A stretch of 64,000 nucleotides of DNA from Pantoea vagans. Lineage in GTDB: Bacteria; Pseudomonadota; Gammaproteobacteria; Enterobacterales; Enterobacteriaceae. The stretch's first letter is position 1. Every line of letters begins with the position of its first letter. The position numbers and the translations under genes are program-made. The stretch lies in assembly GCF_001506165.1 (NCBI RefSeq), contig NZ_CP011427.1:248001-312000 (forward strand). The letters run 5' to 3'. Under the pieces are notes generated by a model. The model searched no databases. It saw nothing but the letters and a program-made list of their open reading frames with translations, and was not told the DNA's origin. Shown here piece by piece: positions 9,879 through 20,530 of the stretch.

Positions 9879-10925
9879 TTAAATATCGTTATCGGGAAAG
9901 TTTTTACGCGTTTTTACCTGCGCCATACTCTCCAGAATTCGGTGGTAGTTAACGAAGCGCGACCTGGCAATAACCCCGTTGTTCACCGCTTCGCGCAGGG
10001 CGCAGCCGGGATCGGTGTCGTGCTTACAGTCGCGGAAACGGCAAGTACCGAGAAACTCACGAAATTCGACAAATCCACGCGTGATTTGTTCCGGTTCCAG
10101 ATGCCACAAACCAAATTCGCGGACGCCTGGGGAATCAATCACGTCGCCGCCGTGCGGGAAATGGTATAAACGGGAGGCGGTGGTGGTGTGCTGACCCAAC
10201 CCCGAGACATCGGAAACATCGTTAGTCAGAATTTCATCGCCCGCCACATCCAGCCCTAAGAGGTTGTTCAGCAGACTGGATTTACCCACACCCGACTGGC
10301 CGGCAAAAATGCTCACGCGTCCGGTCAATGCAGCTTCCAGTTCCGCCAGACCATTTTTAGCGTGGCTGGAAACCATCAACACGCGATATCCAATATGGCG
10401 ATAGATATCCATCTGCTTATCAACCTGTTCACGGGCCTTTTCATCCAGCAGGTCGATTTTATTCAGCACCAGTAAAGGCTCTACGCCGAGTGTTTCACTG
10501 GCTACCAGATAGCGATCGATAATATTGAGTGACAGCTCGGGGAGGATCGCCGATACGATGTTGATCTGATCGATGTTCGCGGCGATCGGTTTGACGCCAT
10601 CGTAGAAATCCGGACGAGTAAGCACGGTTTTACGTTCGTGCACCGCTTCTACGATCCCTTTACCGCCGCCAATCGCTGCGCGCCACACGACACGATCGCC
10701 GGTGACCAGCGACCGAATGGTGCGACGGATATTGCAGCGATGGACTTCGCCCGCGCTATCTTCCACGTCTGCGTGCATGCCGAATCGGCTGATCACCACG
10801 CCTTCGGACGCTTCTCCAAACAGGCTATCATCCGGTTCGGGCTTCTCGCTCCGTTGCTGCAGACGACGCTGATGGTTGGCGCTTACGCGACGTTGTTGGC
10901 CTTTCGACAGTTTGTTTTTACTCAC
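9879..10925 (-). CDS. rsgA: Ribosome small-subunit biogenesis GTPase RsgA
   Basis: The 348-residue circularly permuted GTPase helps late 30S maturation. Order of parts: N-terminal OB fold (about 40-110), G domain with the permuted order G4 NKID, G1 GQSGVGKSS and G3 DSPG, and a C-terminal zinc finger (CRFRDCKH and following Cys). I chose the GTG at 10925, where [12 protein letters not shown] begins as in E. coli, with AGAGGA upstream; an in-frame GTG at 10937 is a weaker alternative. It is divergent from orn, as in E. coli. Confidence 0.96.
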   Translation of the reverse strand: MSKNKLSKGQQRRVSANHQRRLQQRSEKPEPDDSLFGEASEGVVISRFGMHADVEDSAGEVHRCNIRRTIRSLVTGDRVVWRAAIGGGKGIVEAVHERKTVLTRPDFYDGVKPIAANIDQINIVSAILPELSLNIIDRYLVASETLGVEPLLVLNKIDLLDEKAREQVDKQMDIYRHIGYRVLMVSSHAKNGLAELEAALTGRVSIFAGQSGVGKSSLLNNLLGLDVAGDEILTNDVSDVSGLGQHTTTASRLYHFPHGGDVIDSPGVREFGLWHLEPEQITRGFVEFREFLGTCRFRDCKHDTDPGCALREAVNNGVIARSRFVNYHRILESMAQVKTRKNFPDNDI

Positions 10926-11028
10926 GCATCCTCTCACGGCTTTCGCCAGGCTTCGCCCCGCTGGGCAAAACGTCTATGATACACCTGAATTGAGTGTAAT
11001 GACGACATTGGCAACGGGCGGGAAAAGC

Positions 11029-11577
11029 ATGACAGCTGGAAATGAACACAATCTGATTTGGATCGACCTCGAAATGACAGGACTCGATCCTGAGCAAGAT
11101 CGCATTATTGAGATCGCCACGATCGTCACAGATGCCAACCTGAACATCCTGGCGGAAGGGCCGGTGCTAGCCGTGCATCAATCAGACGCGCAGCTGGCGC
11201 TGATGGATGACTGGAACGTGCGCACGCATACCAATAGCGGGCTGGTGGAACGTGTTAAGGCTAGCCAGTATGGCGATCGTGAAGCTGAGCTGGCGACCAT
11301 TGAGTTCTTGAAGCAGTGGGTGCCAGCCAATACCTCACCGATTTGCGGTAATAGCATTGGTCAGGATCGTCGCTTCTTGTTCAAGTACATGCCTGAGCTG
11401 GAAGCCTACTTCCACTATCGTTATCTGGACGTCAGCACGCTGAAAGAGTTAGCGCGTCGCTGGAAGCCGGAGATTCTGCCGGGCTTTAAAAAATCCGGAA
11501 GTCACCAGGCATTGGACGATATCCGCGAGTCCGTTGCCGAGCTGGCTTACTACCGCGAGCACTTCTTGCAGCTTTAA
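11029..11577 (+). CDS. orn: Oligoribonuclease Orn
   Basis: The 182-residue DEDD-family 3'-5' exonuclease degrades 2-5-nt RNAs and pGpG, and is essential in E. coli. Exo motifs are visible: [10 protein letters not shown] (DxE), the [15 protein letters not shown] segment, and the C-terminal HQALDDI (H and D of motif III). The start was trimmed to the ATG at 11029, where [11 protein letters not shown] begins close behind, with GGGA upstream; the open frame extends much further 5' but that part lies in the leader shared with rsgA. Confidence 0.97.
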   Translation: MTAGNEHNLIWIDLEMTGLDPEQDRIIEIATIVTDANLNILAEGPVLAVHQSDAQLALMDDWNVRTHTNSGLVERVKASQYGDREAELATIEFLKQWVPANTSPICGNSIGQDRRFLFKYMPELEAYFHYRYLDVSTLKELARRWKPEILPGFKKSGSHQALDDIRESVAELAYYREHFLQL

Positions 11578-11661
11578 TCTGCAAAGGGTGCGCAGGAAAT
11601 CATCAGGTTGTCGATTAAATCAGCAAACGCGCAGAAAGCGCAAAATATTGCTTTTAGACTC

Positions 11662-11696
11662 TTGCGGCTGAAAGGATTTCTCGTATAATGCGCACC
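11662..11696 (+). promoter_or_regulatory. Stable-RNA promoter for the tRNA-Gly cluster
   Basis: The -35 TTGCGG (11662-11667) and the perfect -10 TATAAT (11684-11689) are 16 bp apart and followed by a GC-rich discriminator, as in stringently controlled tRNA promoters. The first tRNA lies about 225 bp downstream. Confidence 0.8.
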
Positions 11697-11744
11697 CCGT
11701 ACCGGTGAAGAATTTGAATCGGTGCGAGGCAGTAATACGAAGCA

Positions 11745-11768
11745 CAGAATCGAGTATTTCAGTTTGCA
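11745..11768 (+). repeat. 24-bp direct repeat in the tRNA leader (copies at 11745, 11796, 12170)
   Basis: The 24-bp word beginning CAGAATCGAGTATTTCAG occurs identically at 11745-11768 and 11796-11819, and with two mismatches at 12170-12193. The last two copies form the left edge of ERIC-containing blocks. Confidence 0.85.
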
Positions 11769-11799
11769 GCCAAGCAGCAAATTGAAAGAAAAATTCAGA

Positions 11800-11916
11800 A
11801 TCGAGTATTTCAGTTTGCAACAAGGCGGCAACTGAGCGAGTACCATGGAGCTTACATCAGTAAGTGACGTGGTTGAGCGAAAGCAGCCAACGCAGTAGCA
11901 AAATGAAAGACGAAGA
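11800..11916 (-). repeat. ERIC-like element before the first tRNA-Gly
   Basis: The ERIC core is recognisable in reverse orientation (AAGGCGGCAACTG, GGAGCTTACATCAGTAAGTG, CAGCCAACGCAG), but the outer termini have decayed. It lies inside the tRNA transcription unit, between the promoter and tRNA 1. Confidence 0.75.
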
Positions 11917-11920
11917 TTAT

Positions 11921-11996
<76 letters not shown>

Positions 11997-12021
11997 AACT
12001 TCGTAAGCAAGAACCTCTAAT

Positions 12022-12097
<76 letters not shown>

Positions 12098-12171
12098 GAG
12101 TTTGCAGTAAACCATCCAAATCACGGATTTAGTCGCTATCGCGATTGTTGTGACAAGAATACCAGGATTCA

Positions 12172-12291
12172 GAATCGAGTATTTGAGTATGCAGCAAGGC
12201 GGCAACTGAACGAATCCCTGGGAGCTTACATCAGTAAGTGACCTGGGTGAGTAAAGGCAGCCAACGCAGGTGCGAACTAAAATACGAAGAT
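12172..12291 (-). repeat. ERIC-like element between tRNA-Gly copies 2 and 3
   Basis: A reverse-orientation ERIC core (CAGCAAGGCGGCAACTG, GGGAGCTTACATCAGTAAGT, CAGCCAACGCAGGTGC) fills most of the 197-bp spacer. It is colinear with the element before tRNA 1. Confidence 0.8.
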
Positions 12292-12294
12292 TAT

Positions 12295-12370
<76 letters not shown>

Positions 12371-12529
12371 AATTTTCATATTCATTAATGTTATTTGCTC
12401 TCGGGCGTCATCAGACATAAAACTGCTGCAGTCTTCATCGATCTTATGCGGCGTGGTTTTGTTTCTGGAAATTTTGCGCACCGCTTTAGCACCAACGATG
12501 CCTGTAGTCTGTTGCAGTTATCTTACAGG

Positions 12530-12777
12530 TTATCCACAATGCGCCTGCAACGTACTGACGGCGTTTTACCCTATCTGCAAAACTGTTTTGAACAGAGTTA
12601 TCCACAAGCTCTGGACAAGCCCCTGCGCGCTATTCTCTACGTAATTGTTTACAGTAATCAGATAACCTTTTGTTTTTAAATGGATTACAGGTATTTCAGT
12701 CTGTGAATAGTCTTACCAGAAGATATAACCATCCCCATCACTAATCGGCTTTATAATTTTATTCACAGCATGTGGAA
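12530..12777. promoter_or_regulatory. datA: datA-like DnaA-box cluster
   Basis: The 435-bp gap 12371-12805 between tRNA-Gly 3 and queG has no gene but holds DnaA boxes: TTATCCACA at 12530-12538 and 12598-12606, TTATTCACA at 12759-12767, and one-mismatch boxes on the other strand at 12702-12710 (TGTGAATAG) and 12769-12777 (TGTGGAAAA). In E. coli the datA locus, five DnaA boxes plus an IHF site that promotes DnaA-ATP hydrolysis and restrains initiation, lies beside glyVXY in the same place. I could not pinpoint an IHF site. Confidence 0.72.
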
Positions 12778-12805
12778 AAGGATTTTATCCTGCGCGTTTG
12801 GTTAA

Positions 12806-13945
12806 TCACGCATCACGGGGTAAGCCTTTCTCGACCGCACGCACCAGTCGCAGTTTCTTCGCAGGCTGCACATCCACGGCCTCTGCGGCCCGCTTTTGTA
12901 ACTGCTGCGCGATAGCCCAGTCAATATGCTCGTCAAGCAGCGGGTGTTCGCCTTTGCGCATTTGCAACACGGCCAGATTTTCGTCTGCCCATGGCGCATT
13001 GCCCAGCGCCACCGCGATATTACGCAGCCAGCGTAAATGGCCGATACGGCGAATGGCGGAGCCTTCAGTGATGCGCAGGAATTTCGCCTCATCCCAGGCA
13101 AAGAGTTCCACCAACGGCGGCGCGTGTAATACGGCACGCGGTGAGAAATCATCCTCATCTGTCAGCTGACCATAACGATTCCACGGGCAGATCAACTGGC
13201 AATCGTCACAACCGTAGATGCGGTTGCCAATCAGCGGGCGGAACTCTTCAGGGATCGCGCCTTCCAATTCAATGGTGAGATAAGAGATACAGCGCCGGGC
13301 ATCCACCACATAGGGTTCAACGATAGCGGCTGTCGGGCAGATGGTGATGCAGGCCACGCAGCGGCCGCACTGCTCTTCCTGGGGCTGATCGACCGGCAAC
13401 GGTAGGTCAATCAACAGTTCGCCAAGAAAGAACCAAGAGCCCGCCTCACGGTTGAGAATCAATGAGTGTTTGCCGGTCCAACCTAAACCTGCTTTTGCGG
13501 CGATCGGGCGTTCGAGGATGGGGGCTGAATCAACAAACGGCCGAAAATTAAGTTCACCACAGTGCGCCTGGATCATTTCTCCAAGCTTTTTCAGGCGATT
13601 GCGCAATACTTTGTGATAATCGCGGCCCAGCGCATAGCGGCTGACGTAGCCCAAATGTGGATTTTTCAGTGTTGTTGCGAAAGCGGCTTTGGCTGGCAGG
13701 TAATTCATGCGGACGCTGATCACCCGCAGTGTGCCGGGCAGCAGTTCATGCGGACGCGCGCGCATCATGCCATGACGTGCCATCCAGTCCATCTCTCCGT
13801 GATACTGCTTCTCCAGCCATTCCTGTAGTTTGGGCTCTTCCGCGCTGAGATCGGTATCGCAAATACCAACCTGCTGAAAGCCGAGTTCGCGCCCCCACAG
13901 TTTTATCTGTTGGGCAAGCTGATGAAGATCGAGAGGGTATGACAT
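12806..13945 (-). CDS. queG: Epoxyqueuosine reductase QueG
   Basis: The 379-residue cobalamin-dependent iron-sulfur enzyme performs the last step of queuosine synthesis on tRNA. The N-terminal cobalamin-binding part is followed by two 4Fe-4S clusters built from CGRCVACITICP and GCDDCQLICPWNR, then a HEAT-like C-terminal repeat (RWLRNIAVALGNA, ALQ-type helices). Its start codon overlaps that of divergent nnr by two bases, so each gene's promoter must lie within the other's coding sequence or leader. Confidence 0.96.
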   Translation of the reverse strand: MSYPLDLHQLAQQIKLWGRELGFQQVGICDTDLSAEEPKLQEWLEKQYHGEMDWMARHGMMRARPHELLPGTLRVISVRMNYLPAKAAFATTLKNPHLGYVSRYALGRDYHKVLRNRLKKLGEMIQAHCGELNFRPFVDSAPILERPIAAKAGLGWTGKHSLILNREAGSWFFLGELLIDLPLPVDQPQEEQCGRCVACITICPTAAIVEPYVVDARRCISYLTIELEGAIPEEFRPLIGNRIYGCDDCQLICPWNRYGQLTDEDDFSPRAVLHAPPLVELFAWDEAKFLRITEGSAIRRIGHLRWLRNIAVALGNAPWADENLAVLQMRKGEHPLLDEHIDWAIAQQLQKRAAEAVDVQPAKKLRLVRAVEKGLPRDA

Positions 13946-15458
13946 GAGAAACCAGGCAATTGAAGCAAACCCGCGCAGTTTAACACACTCTGTCTGGCCT
14001 GCGCAGGCGATGAGGCAATTGGAACGTGATGCCGCGGATAGCCTGGGCTTAACGCTATATGAATTGATGCACCGTGCCGGACAAGCGAGTTATGAACTGG
14101 CGCGTGCGCAGTGGCCGCAAGCGCAGCACTGGTTGATCCTTTGCGGCCACGGCAATAACGGCGGCGATGGGTATGTGGTGGCTCGACTGGCGCAGGCAGC
14201 GGGGATCAACATTACGCTGCTGGCCTGCGAGGGTAACCATCCCTTACCGGAAGAAGCGCAACTCGCTCAGCAAGCCTGGCTAGAGGCGGGTGGTGTCATT
14301 CATGCCGCAACCGCTGCGTGGCCGGAAACGGTTGATTTGATCGTAGATGCGTTACTGGGTACCGGAATCAATCGCCCGCCGGCCGCGCCCTATGCTGGCC
14401 TGATCGATTTGACCAATGCCCATGGCGCACCGGTGCTGGCGCTGGATGTTCCATCTGGTCTGGATGCTGCTACCGGCGCAACGCCCGGAAGTGCCATCGT
14501 TGCCGATCATACTCTCAGCATGATTGCCCTTAAACCCGGTCAGTTGACTGGTAAAGCGCGCGATGTGGTGGGGCGACTGCACTGTGACAATCTGGGCTTA
14601 GGCGCCTTTCTGGCTGGCGAGACGCCTCCTGTCCTCCGCTACGATGCGCATGACCTGGTCCGCTGGTTCAAGCCGCGCCGTGCCACTTCGCACAAAGGCG
14701 ACCATGGTCGGCTGTTGGTGATTGGCGGTGATAAAGGCACGGCCGGCGCTATCCGCATGACGGGCGAAGCCGCGCTGCGCAGTGGGGCAGGGCTTGTGCG
14801 CGTACTGACCCATGAAGATAATATCGGCCCAATTCTCACCGCTCGACCCGAGTTGATGGTCGATACCCTTTGCGAGGAAGCGCTGGAGCAGGCCCTGGAG
14901 TGGGCGGATGCCATCGCGATAGGCCCAGGCCTTGGACAGCGTGACTGGGCCCAGAAGGCGCTGATGAAGGTTGCGGCCAGTGAAAAGCCGATGCTTTGGG
15001 ATGCAGATGCGCTTAACCTGCTGGCAATCAATCAGGATTACCGTCAGAATCGCATCATTACACCGCATCCCGGCGAAGCGGCGCGTTTACTGGGGGTGAA
15101 AACCAGCGAAATTGAGCGCGACCGCCTGCACGCCGCGAAGACCCTGGCGAAACGCTATGGTGGCGTGGTGGTGCTAAAAGGTGCGGGAACGATTATTGCC
15201 AGCACGGATGGTGACATGGCTATCGCGGATGTGGGCAATGCGGGAATGGCGTCAGGCGGCATGGGCGATGTGCTGAGCGGCATCATCACGGCCCTGCTGG
15301 GCCAGAAACTGACTTTACTAGAGGCAGCCTGCGCGGGCTGTGTCGCGCACGGTGCAACGGCAGATGCGGTTGCCCTGCAGCGCGGAACGCGAGGCATGTT
15401 AGCCACTGATTTGTTCGAACTGCTGTGGCAGTTTGTTAATCCAGAGATGATTCAATAA
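13944..15458 (+). CDS. nnr: Bifunctional NAD(P)H-hydrate epimerase/dehydratase Nnr (YjeF)
   Basis: The 504-residue cytosolic repair enzyme fixes hydrated NADH and NADPH. The N-terminal epimerase domain (about 1-225) carries CGHGNNGGDGYVVARL; the C-terminal ADP-dependent dehydratase (about 235-500) carries HKGDHGRLLVIGG, DADALNLLA, ITPHPGEAARLL and GNAGMASGGMGDVLSG. AGAGGG stands 6 bases before the ATG. It is followed 6 bp later by tsaE and opens the long nnr-tsaE-amiB-mutL-miaA-hfq-hflX run. Confidence 0.96.
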   Translation: MRNQAIEANPRSLTHSVWPAQAMRQLERDAADSLGLTLYELMHRAGQASYELARAQWPQAQHWLILCGHGNNGGDGYVVARLAQAAGINITLLACEGNHPLPEEAQLAQQAWLEAGGVIHAATAAWPETVDLIVDALLGTGINRPPAAPYAGLIDLTNAHGAPVLALDVPSGLDAATGATPGSAIVADHTLSMIALKPGQLTGKARDVVGRLHCDNLGLGAFLAGETPPVLRYDAHDLVRWFKPRRATSHKGDHGRLLVIGGDKGTAGAIRMTGEAALRSGAGLVRVLTHEDNIGPILTARPELMVDTLCEEALEQALEWADAIAIGPGLGQRDWAQKALMKVAASEKPMLWDADALNLLAINQDYRQNRIITPHPGEAARLLGVKTSEIERDRLHAAKTLAKRYGGVVVLKGAGTIIASTDGDMAIADVGNAGMASGGMGDVLSGIITALLGQKLTLLEAACAGCVAHGATADAVALQRGTRGMLATDLFELLWQFVNPEMIQ

Positions 15459-15464
15459 TAAAGC

Positions 15465-15941
15465 ATGAAGACCTGTGTTATTCCTTTGCCCGATGAGGCG
15501 GCAACCCTAAATCTGGGTGCGCAACTGGCTCGCGTTTGCAGCAGCGCGGTGGTCATCTATCTCTATGGCGATTTGGGTGCGGGAAAGACCACCTTTAGCC
15601 GTGGCTTTTTGCAGGCACTGGGCCATCAGGGCAACGTTAAAAGTCCGACTTACACACTCGTCGAACCTTATGAACTGGGTGACCGTACGCTCTATCATTT
15701 CGACCTTTATCGTCTTGCCGATCCTGAAGAACTGGAATTTATGGGCATCCGCGACTATTTCGGCGGCGATGCGCTATGTCTGGTGGAGTGGCCACAACAG
15801 GGAACCGGTGTGTTGCCAGAACCTGATTTGGCGCTGACGCTACGCTATGTGGATACGGCGCGTGAAGCGGAACTGAGTGCCGTTTCTGCACTGGGTGAGA
15901 CGCTGTTACAGCAGTTTCAGCACGGCAGGGAACAGGCATGA
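15465..15941 (+). CDS. tsaE: tRNA t6A biosynthesis ATPase TsaE
   Basis: The 158-residue P-loop ATPase acts with TsaB, TsaC and TsaD to make N6-threonylcarbamoyladenosine at tRNA position 37. The Walker A motif GDLGAGKTT spans residues 35-43; [10 protein letters not shown] and the HFDLYRL and VEWPQQG segments are family hallmarks. Its stop overlaps the amiB start (ATGA at 15938), showing translational coupling. Confidence 0.96.
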   Translation: MKTCVIPLPDEAATLNLGAQLARVCSSAVVIYLYGDLGAGKTTFSRGFLQALGHQGNVKSPTYTLVEPYELGDRTLYHFDLYRLADPEELEFMGIRDYFGGDALCLVEWPQQGTGVLPEPDLALTLRYVDTAREAELSAVSALGETLLQQFQHGREQA

Positions 15942-17596
15942 TTTCACGGATGAAAGGCATCTTACTGGCCGCGATCTGTCTGTTTTCTGCTTCAGCGCTG
16001 TCGGCCACACTGTCTGATATTAAAGTTGAGAACGGTGACAGCCAGGCGACGGTAACACTGAGCTTTAACGGCCAGCCGGTGTATGGTTTTTTCCCTCTGC
16101 ACAATCCAAATCGCGTGGTGTTGGATATTCGCCAGAGCGGTTCGATTAAAGGATTGCCGCTCAATTTCAGCGGTGAAAACATCGTCCAGCGCATTCGCAA
16201 CAGCCAGCCAAAAGACAAACAGAGTATTCGTCTGGTGTTTGAACTAACCCAGGCGGCAAAAACACGTGCGACAACTCAGCGCGACGGCAATCAATATCGC
16301 GTGGTTTTCACCATCAATGGCACACAGCCTGCACGTCGCAGCGCGGCGGCTGCGCCAGTGACAACCGCCCGTCAGAGTGAAAACAGTAGCAGCCAGGGCA
16401 ATCCGTTTAATGCCAATCCGGTGACGACGGTCTCGAACAGCAATACCACGGTACGCCCTGGTGGTGCGGTGACGCGCAACGATCAGGTCATCGTAGCGAT
16501 TGATGCCGGTCACGGCGGACAGGATCCGGGTGCGTCGGGCCAACACGGCTTGCATGAGAAAAACGTCACCATTGCCATTGCGCGCAAACTGAAAGCGCTG
16601 ATGGATCAGGACCCGATGTTTAAGCCGGTTCTGACGCGTAACGGCGACTATTTTATTTCCGTGATGGGTCGTTCCGAGGTGGCGCGTAAAGAGAATGCCA
16701 ACCTGTTGGTTTCTATTCACGCTGATGCTGCGCCAAACCATTCCGCCACGGGCGCATCCGTTTGGGTGCTGTCCAACCGTCGTGCCAACAACGAAATGGC
16801 CAACTGGCTGGAACAGAAAGAGAAGCAGTCTGAATTGCTGGGTGGTGCCGGTGATTTACTGGCGAATAGCCAGGCCGATCCTTACCTGAGCCAGGCGGTG
16901 CTGGATCTGCAATTTGGTCATTCTCAGCGCGTAGGATATGACGTCGCAGTGAAAGTGTTACAGCAGCTGCGCGGTGTGACACCATTGCATAAACGTTTAC
17001 CGGAACATGCCAGCCTTGGTGTGTTGCGTTCCCCTGACATCCCTTCTTTACTGGTTGAGACTGGCTTTATCAGTAACGCAGCGGAGGAGCGGCTGCTCGG
17101 CAGTAGCGCGTATCAGGAAAAGATTGCTCAGTCGATTTATAAAGGACTGCGCAACTATTTCCTCGCGCATCCGCTGCAATCGGTCCCAAAGGAGGAAAAC
17201 CGGCCGCTGGACAGCGCACCAGCGGTTAGCGTCGCCAGCAACCCGGCGACCGGCACGGTGCAATACACAGGCGCAACACAGCGTCATACGGTGACGCGTG
17301 GCGAAACGCTTTCTGGCATTGCAGCCAAGTATGGTGTCAGCATGGCGACACTGCGCGATCTCAACAATCTTAAACGCGATGTGGTTTGGGTGGGTCAGCG
17401 TCTTAAAGTACCGGCCAAGTCGGGCGTCAGCGTTACCGCCGCCAGCCGCCCAACGCGACACAAAGTGGTTCGCGGTGATTCGCTCACGGGGATCGCCGCC
17501 CATTATGGCGTTAGCCCGAAAGCTATCATGCAGGCCAATAATATGAAGTCGAGCAATGTGATGCTGGGGCAAAACTTAAAGATTCCGCAATCCTGA
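15938..17596 (+). CDS. amiB: N-acetylmuramoyl-L-alanine amidase AmiB with two LysM domains
   Basis: The 552-residue periplasmic enzyme cleaves septal peptidoglycan at division and is activated by EnvC/FtsEX. Parts: signal peptide (about 1-23), AMIN targeting domain (about 25-125), Ser/Asn/Thr linker, Amidase_3 zinc domain (about 185-415) with zinc ligands H192 in DAGHGG and E207 in LHEKNV and the late VETGFISN motif, then two LysM peptidoglycan-binding domains (about 449-491 and 507-549). E. coli AmiB has 445 residues and one LysM, so this protein is longer by about a hundred residues. It overlaps tsaE by 4 bp. Confidence 0.95.
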   Translation: MISRMKGILLAAICLFSASALSATLSDIKVENGDSQATVTLSFNGQPVYGFFPLHNPNRVVLDIRQSGSIKGLPLNFSGENIVQRIRNSQPKDKQSIRLVFELTQAAKTRATTQRDGNQYRVVFTINGTQPARRSAAAAPVTTARQSENSSSQGNPFNANPVTTVSNSNTTVRPGGAVTRNDQVIVAIDAGHGGQDPGASGQHGLHEKNVTIAIARKLKALMDQDPMFKPVLTRNGDYFISVMGRSEVARKENANLLVSIHADAAPNHSATGASVWVLSNRRANNEMANWLEQKEKQSELLGGAGDLLANSQADPYLSQAVLDLQFGHSQRVGYDVAVKVLQQLRGVTPLHKRLPEHASLGVLRSPDIPSLLVETGFISNAAEERLLGSSAYQEKIAQSIYKGLRNYFLAHPLQSVPKEENRPLDSAPAVSVASNPATGTVQYTGATQRHTVTRGETLSGIAAKYGVSMATLRDLNNLKRDVVWVGQRLKVPAKSGVSVTAASRPTRHKVVRGDSLTGIAAHYGVSPKAIMQANNMKSSNVMLGQNLKIPQS

Positions 17597-17598
17597 TT

Positions 17599-17618
17599 GC
17601 TGGCTCTGAGGAGCCAGC
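17599..17618 (+). other. Hairpin between amiB and mutL
   Basis: An 8-bp stem (17599-17606 with 17611-17618, TGAG loop) sits three bases after the amiB stop and just before the mutL ribosome binding site. There is no T tract, so it is more likely an mRNA-processing or 3'-protection element than a terminator. Confidence 0.5.
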
Positions 17619-17638
17619 CCGCTACAAGGATCACCACC

Positions 17639-19486
17639 ATGCCAATACAGATTTTACCACCGCAACTCGCGAACCAGATTGCCGCAGGCGAAGTGGTTGA
17701 GCGTCCTGCATCGGTTGTAAAAGAGCTGGTGGAAAACAGCCTTGATGCCGGTGCGACGCGCATCGACGTGGATATCGAAAAAGGCGGTGCGAAGCTGATT
17801 CGTATTCGTGACAACGGCTGCGGTATTGCGAAAGCCGAGTTGGCGATGGCGCTGGCGCGTCACGCTACCAGTAAAATATCCTCACTCGATGACCTTGAGG
17901 CAATTATCAGCCTCGGTTTTCGCGGAGAAGCCCTCGCCAGTATCAGCTCAGTTTCACGACTCACACTCACCTCGCGTACCGCCGAGCAAAACGAAGCATG
18001 GCAAGCCTATGCTGAAGGGCGCGATATGGATGTCACGGTCAAACCGGCGGCGCATCCGGTGGGCACCTCGCTTGAAGTCCTCGATTTGTTCTACAACACG
18101 CCGGCCCGGCGCAAGTTTATGCGTACGGAAAAAACCGAGTTTACGCATATTGATGAAGTGATACGTCGCATTGCGCTGGCTCGTTTTGACGTGGCGATTT
18201 CCCTGACGCACAACGGCAAGCTGGTGCGCCAGTATCGCGCGGTGGATCAGGATGCGCAGCGAGAGCGTCGGTTGGGGGCAATCTGTGGCACCACCTTTAT
18301 TCAGCATGCACTGCGTATTGAGTGGCAGCATGACGATTTAGCCCTACGAGGATGGGTTGCCGATCCCGCGGGGTCGCGCCAGGTCACCGATTTACAGTAT
18401 TGCTACGTCAATGGCCGTATGATGCGGGATAAACTGATTAATCACGCGATTCGCCAGGCCTATCAAACGCAACTCGGTGACGATCAGCAGCCCGCTTACG
18501 TACTGTATCTGGAAATTGATCCTCACCAGGTGGATGTGAATGTCCATCCTGCCAAGCATGAAGTGCGCTTTCACCAGTCGCGCCTGGTCCATGATTTTAT
18601 CTGGCAAGGGGTGATGAGCGCACTGCAGGCGAGCCGCACGGCGGAGCTACCCATTGCTCAGGCTGAAGAACCCGCACCACAGTGGCAGCCAGAGAATCGG
18701 CAGTCGGCTGGTGCGAATCATTTTGCACAGCCTGCCCGCACGCCACGTCAAAGTGGTGGCGCAGCAGCAGGCGCTAACTGGCAGAATAAAGAGCCGGTTT
18801 ATCGTGCGCGTGAAGGTGCCGCCTATCAGCAGTTGATGAAAACCCCGGTGGTGGAAATGCCTGGTGCTGCTGCACCGCAACCGGCACCGGTACGCCAGCC
18901 TGAAATGCAGGAAGCGCCACTGGCTGCTCATGCGCAAAGTTTTGGCCGTGTATTGAGCGTAATGCAGGAGCGCTATGCGTTGCTGGAGCGGGGTAATCAG
19001 TTACAGTTACTGTCGTTGAGCGTTGCCTCACGCTGGCTAAAACAGGCCCAGTTACAACCTGGAGAGCAAGGGCTGAAACCTCAGCCTTTGTTGATCCCAG
19101 TGAGGCTGAAAATTGCCAAAGAAGAGTTACCCGTCATTGATGCCCAAGCCGCGTTATTAACCCTGATGGGCATTGATTTACAACGGGAAGGTCAGCATGT
19201 GACCCTGCGCGCCGTCCCTTTACCGTTACGCACACAAAATTTACAAATCTTGATTCCAGACCTGTTAGGCTATCTCGCCCGGCAGCAAGAGGTTTCTGCA
19301 TCCTCGCTGGCCCAATGGCTGGCAAGACGTGACGATGCCGAAACGGCTCACTGGAATCACTCGCAGGCGATTGCACTGCTGGCTGAGCTTGAACGGCTTT
19401 GCCCGCAACTGCTTAAGTCGCCGCCTTCAGGTCTGTTACAGGCCATTGAGATTGAGAGCGCGATTAACGCGTTGAAGCATGAGTGA
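17639..19486 (+). CDS. mutL: DNA mismatch repair protein MutL
   Basis: The 615-residue GHKL ATPase links MutS to MutH and UvrD in methyl-directed mismatch repair. N-terminal ATPase motifs: [36 protein letters not shown]; the transducer domain runs to about 330; a Gln/Pro/Ala-rich linker (about 340-430) precedes the C-terminal dimerisation domain. It lacks the DQHAxxE endonuclease motif, as expected where MutH exists. I used the ATG at 17639 (AAGGA 8 bases upstream, [18 protein letters not shown]), not the longer frame. It overlaps miaA by 8 bp. Confidence 0.97.
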   Translation: MPIQILPPQLANQIAAGEVVERPASVVKELVENSLDAGATRIDVDIEKGGAKLIRIRDNGCGIAKAELAMALARHATSKISSLDDLEAIISLGFRGEALASISSVSRLTLTSRTAEQNEAWQAYAEGRDMDVTVKPAAHPVGTSLEVLDLFYNTPARRKFMRTEKTEFTHIDEVIRRIALARFDVAISLTHNGKLVRQYRAVDQDAQRERRLGAICGTTFIQHALRIEWQHDDLALRGWVADPAGSRQVTDLQYCYVNGRMMRDKLINHAIRQAYQTQLGDDQQPAYVLYLEIDPHQVDVNVHPAKHEVRFHQSRLVHDFIWQGVMSALQASRTAELPIAQAEEPAPQWQPENRQSAGANHFAQPARTPRQSGGAAAGANWQNKEPVYRAREGAAYQQLMKTPVVEMPGAAAPQPAPVRQPEMQEAPLAAHAQSFGRVLSVMQERYALLERGNQLQLLSLSVASRWLKQAQLQPGEQGLKPQPLLIPVRLKIAKEELPVIDAQAALLTLMGIDLQREGQHVTLRAVPLPLRTQNLQILIPDLLGYLARQQEVSASSLAQWLARRDDAETAHWNHSQAIALLAELERLCPQLLKSPPSGLLQAIEIESAINALKHE

Positions 19487-20429
19487 ACTAAACCAGGCTG
19501 GCCGGCCAAAGGCTATTTTTTTGATGGGGCCCACCGCTTCCGGAAAGACGGCGTTAGCGATTTCGCTGCGTCAGCAACTTCCAGTGGAACTTATCAGCGT
19601 TGACTCTGCCTTAATCTATCGTGGGATGGATATTGGCACGGCGAAACCGTCGGCAGAGGAGTTAGCACTGGCGCCCCATCGTTTGCTGGACATTCGCGAC
19701 CCGGCAGAAGCTTATTCTGCTGCTGAGTTTCGTCGCGATGCGCTGGCAGAAATGGCGGAGATTACCCAAAAAGGTAAGATTCCGCTGCTTGTTGGTGGAA
19801 CCATGCTCTACTTCAAGGCGTTGCTTGAAGGATTGTCGCCGTTGCCCTCGGCCGATCCGGACGTGCGTCAGCGGATAGAGCAAATGGCGGCGGAGAAAGG
19901 GTGGGATGCCCTGCACCGCCAGCTGTGTGAAATCGATCCGGTCGCCGGTAGTCGTATTCATCCGAATGATCCGCAGAGACTTTCGCGAGCACTGGAAGTT
20001 TTTTTTATTTCGGGTAAAACTTTAACGGAACTGACAAAAACGTCCGGCGAAGCGTTACCCTACGACGTGTACCAGTTTGCTATCGCTCCGGCGAGTCGTG
20101 AACTGCTACATCAACGCATTGCGTTGCGTTACGACCAGATGCTAGCGTCAGGATTTGAAGCGGAGGCTCGTGAACTGTTTGCACGAGGTGATTTGCATAC
20201 GGACATGCCTTCCATTCGTTGTGTGGGTTATCGCCAGATGTGGTCTTATCTTTCTGGTGAAATCGATTACGACGAAATGGTTTATCGGGGAATTTGCGCG
20301 ACCCGGCAGCTCGCGAAACGCCAGATGACCTGGTTACGTGGCTGGCCTGAAGTCCACTGGTTAGACAGTGACGAGCCAGAATTAGCGCGTAATGCGGTGC
20401 TTCAGGTTGTTAGTGCGAAGCAGGGATGA
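19479..20429 (+). CDS. miaA: tRNA dimethylallyltransferase MiaA
   Basis: The 316-residue enzyme adds the isopentenyl group to A37 of tRNAs reading UNN codons. The P-loop GPTASGKTA is at residues 17-25, [16 protein letters not shown] and [15 protein letters not shown] follow, and RCVGYRQMW marks the C-terminal half. The start lies inside the mutL 3' end. hfq follows after 101 bp that, by analogy with E. coli, should hold extra hfq promoters; I could not assign them. Confidence 0.97.
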   Translation: MSELNQAGRPKAIFLMGPTASGKTALAISLRQQLPVELISVDSALIYRGMDIGTAKPSAEELALAPHRLLDIRDPAEAYSAAEFRRDALAEMAEITQKGKIPLLVGGTMLYFKALLEGLSPLPSADPDVRQRIEQMAAEKGWDALHRQLCEIDPVAGSRIHPNDPQRLSRALEVFFISGKTLTELTKTSGEALPYDVYQFAIAPASRELLHQRIALRYDQMLASGFEAEARELFARGDLHTDMPSIRCVGYRQMWSYLSGEIDYDEMVYRGICATRQLAKRQMTWLRGWPEVHWLDSDEPELARNAVLQVVSAKQG

Positions 20430-20530
20430 TTGTGTACAATTGGTCCGTTATCGTGCGCAAATTTTTACGCAGTTTTTCTGAACCACGGTTCTTAAAGTAA
20501 CAAACAACAAGCATATAAGGAAAAGATAGA

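Noticed and set aside
15739..16218. 159-codon antisense frame over tsaE/amiB
   Set aside because: It covers the ends of two certain genes and resembles nothing known.
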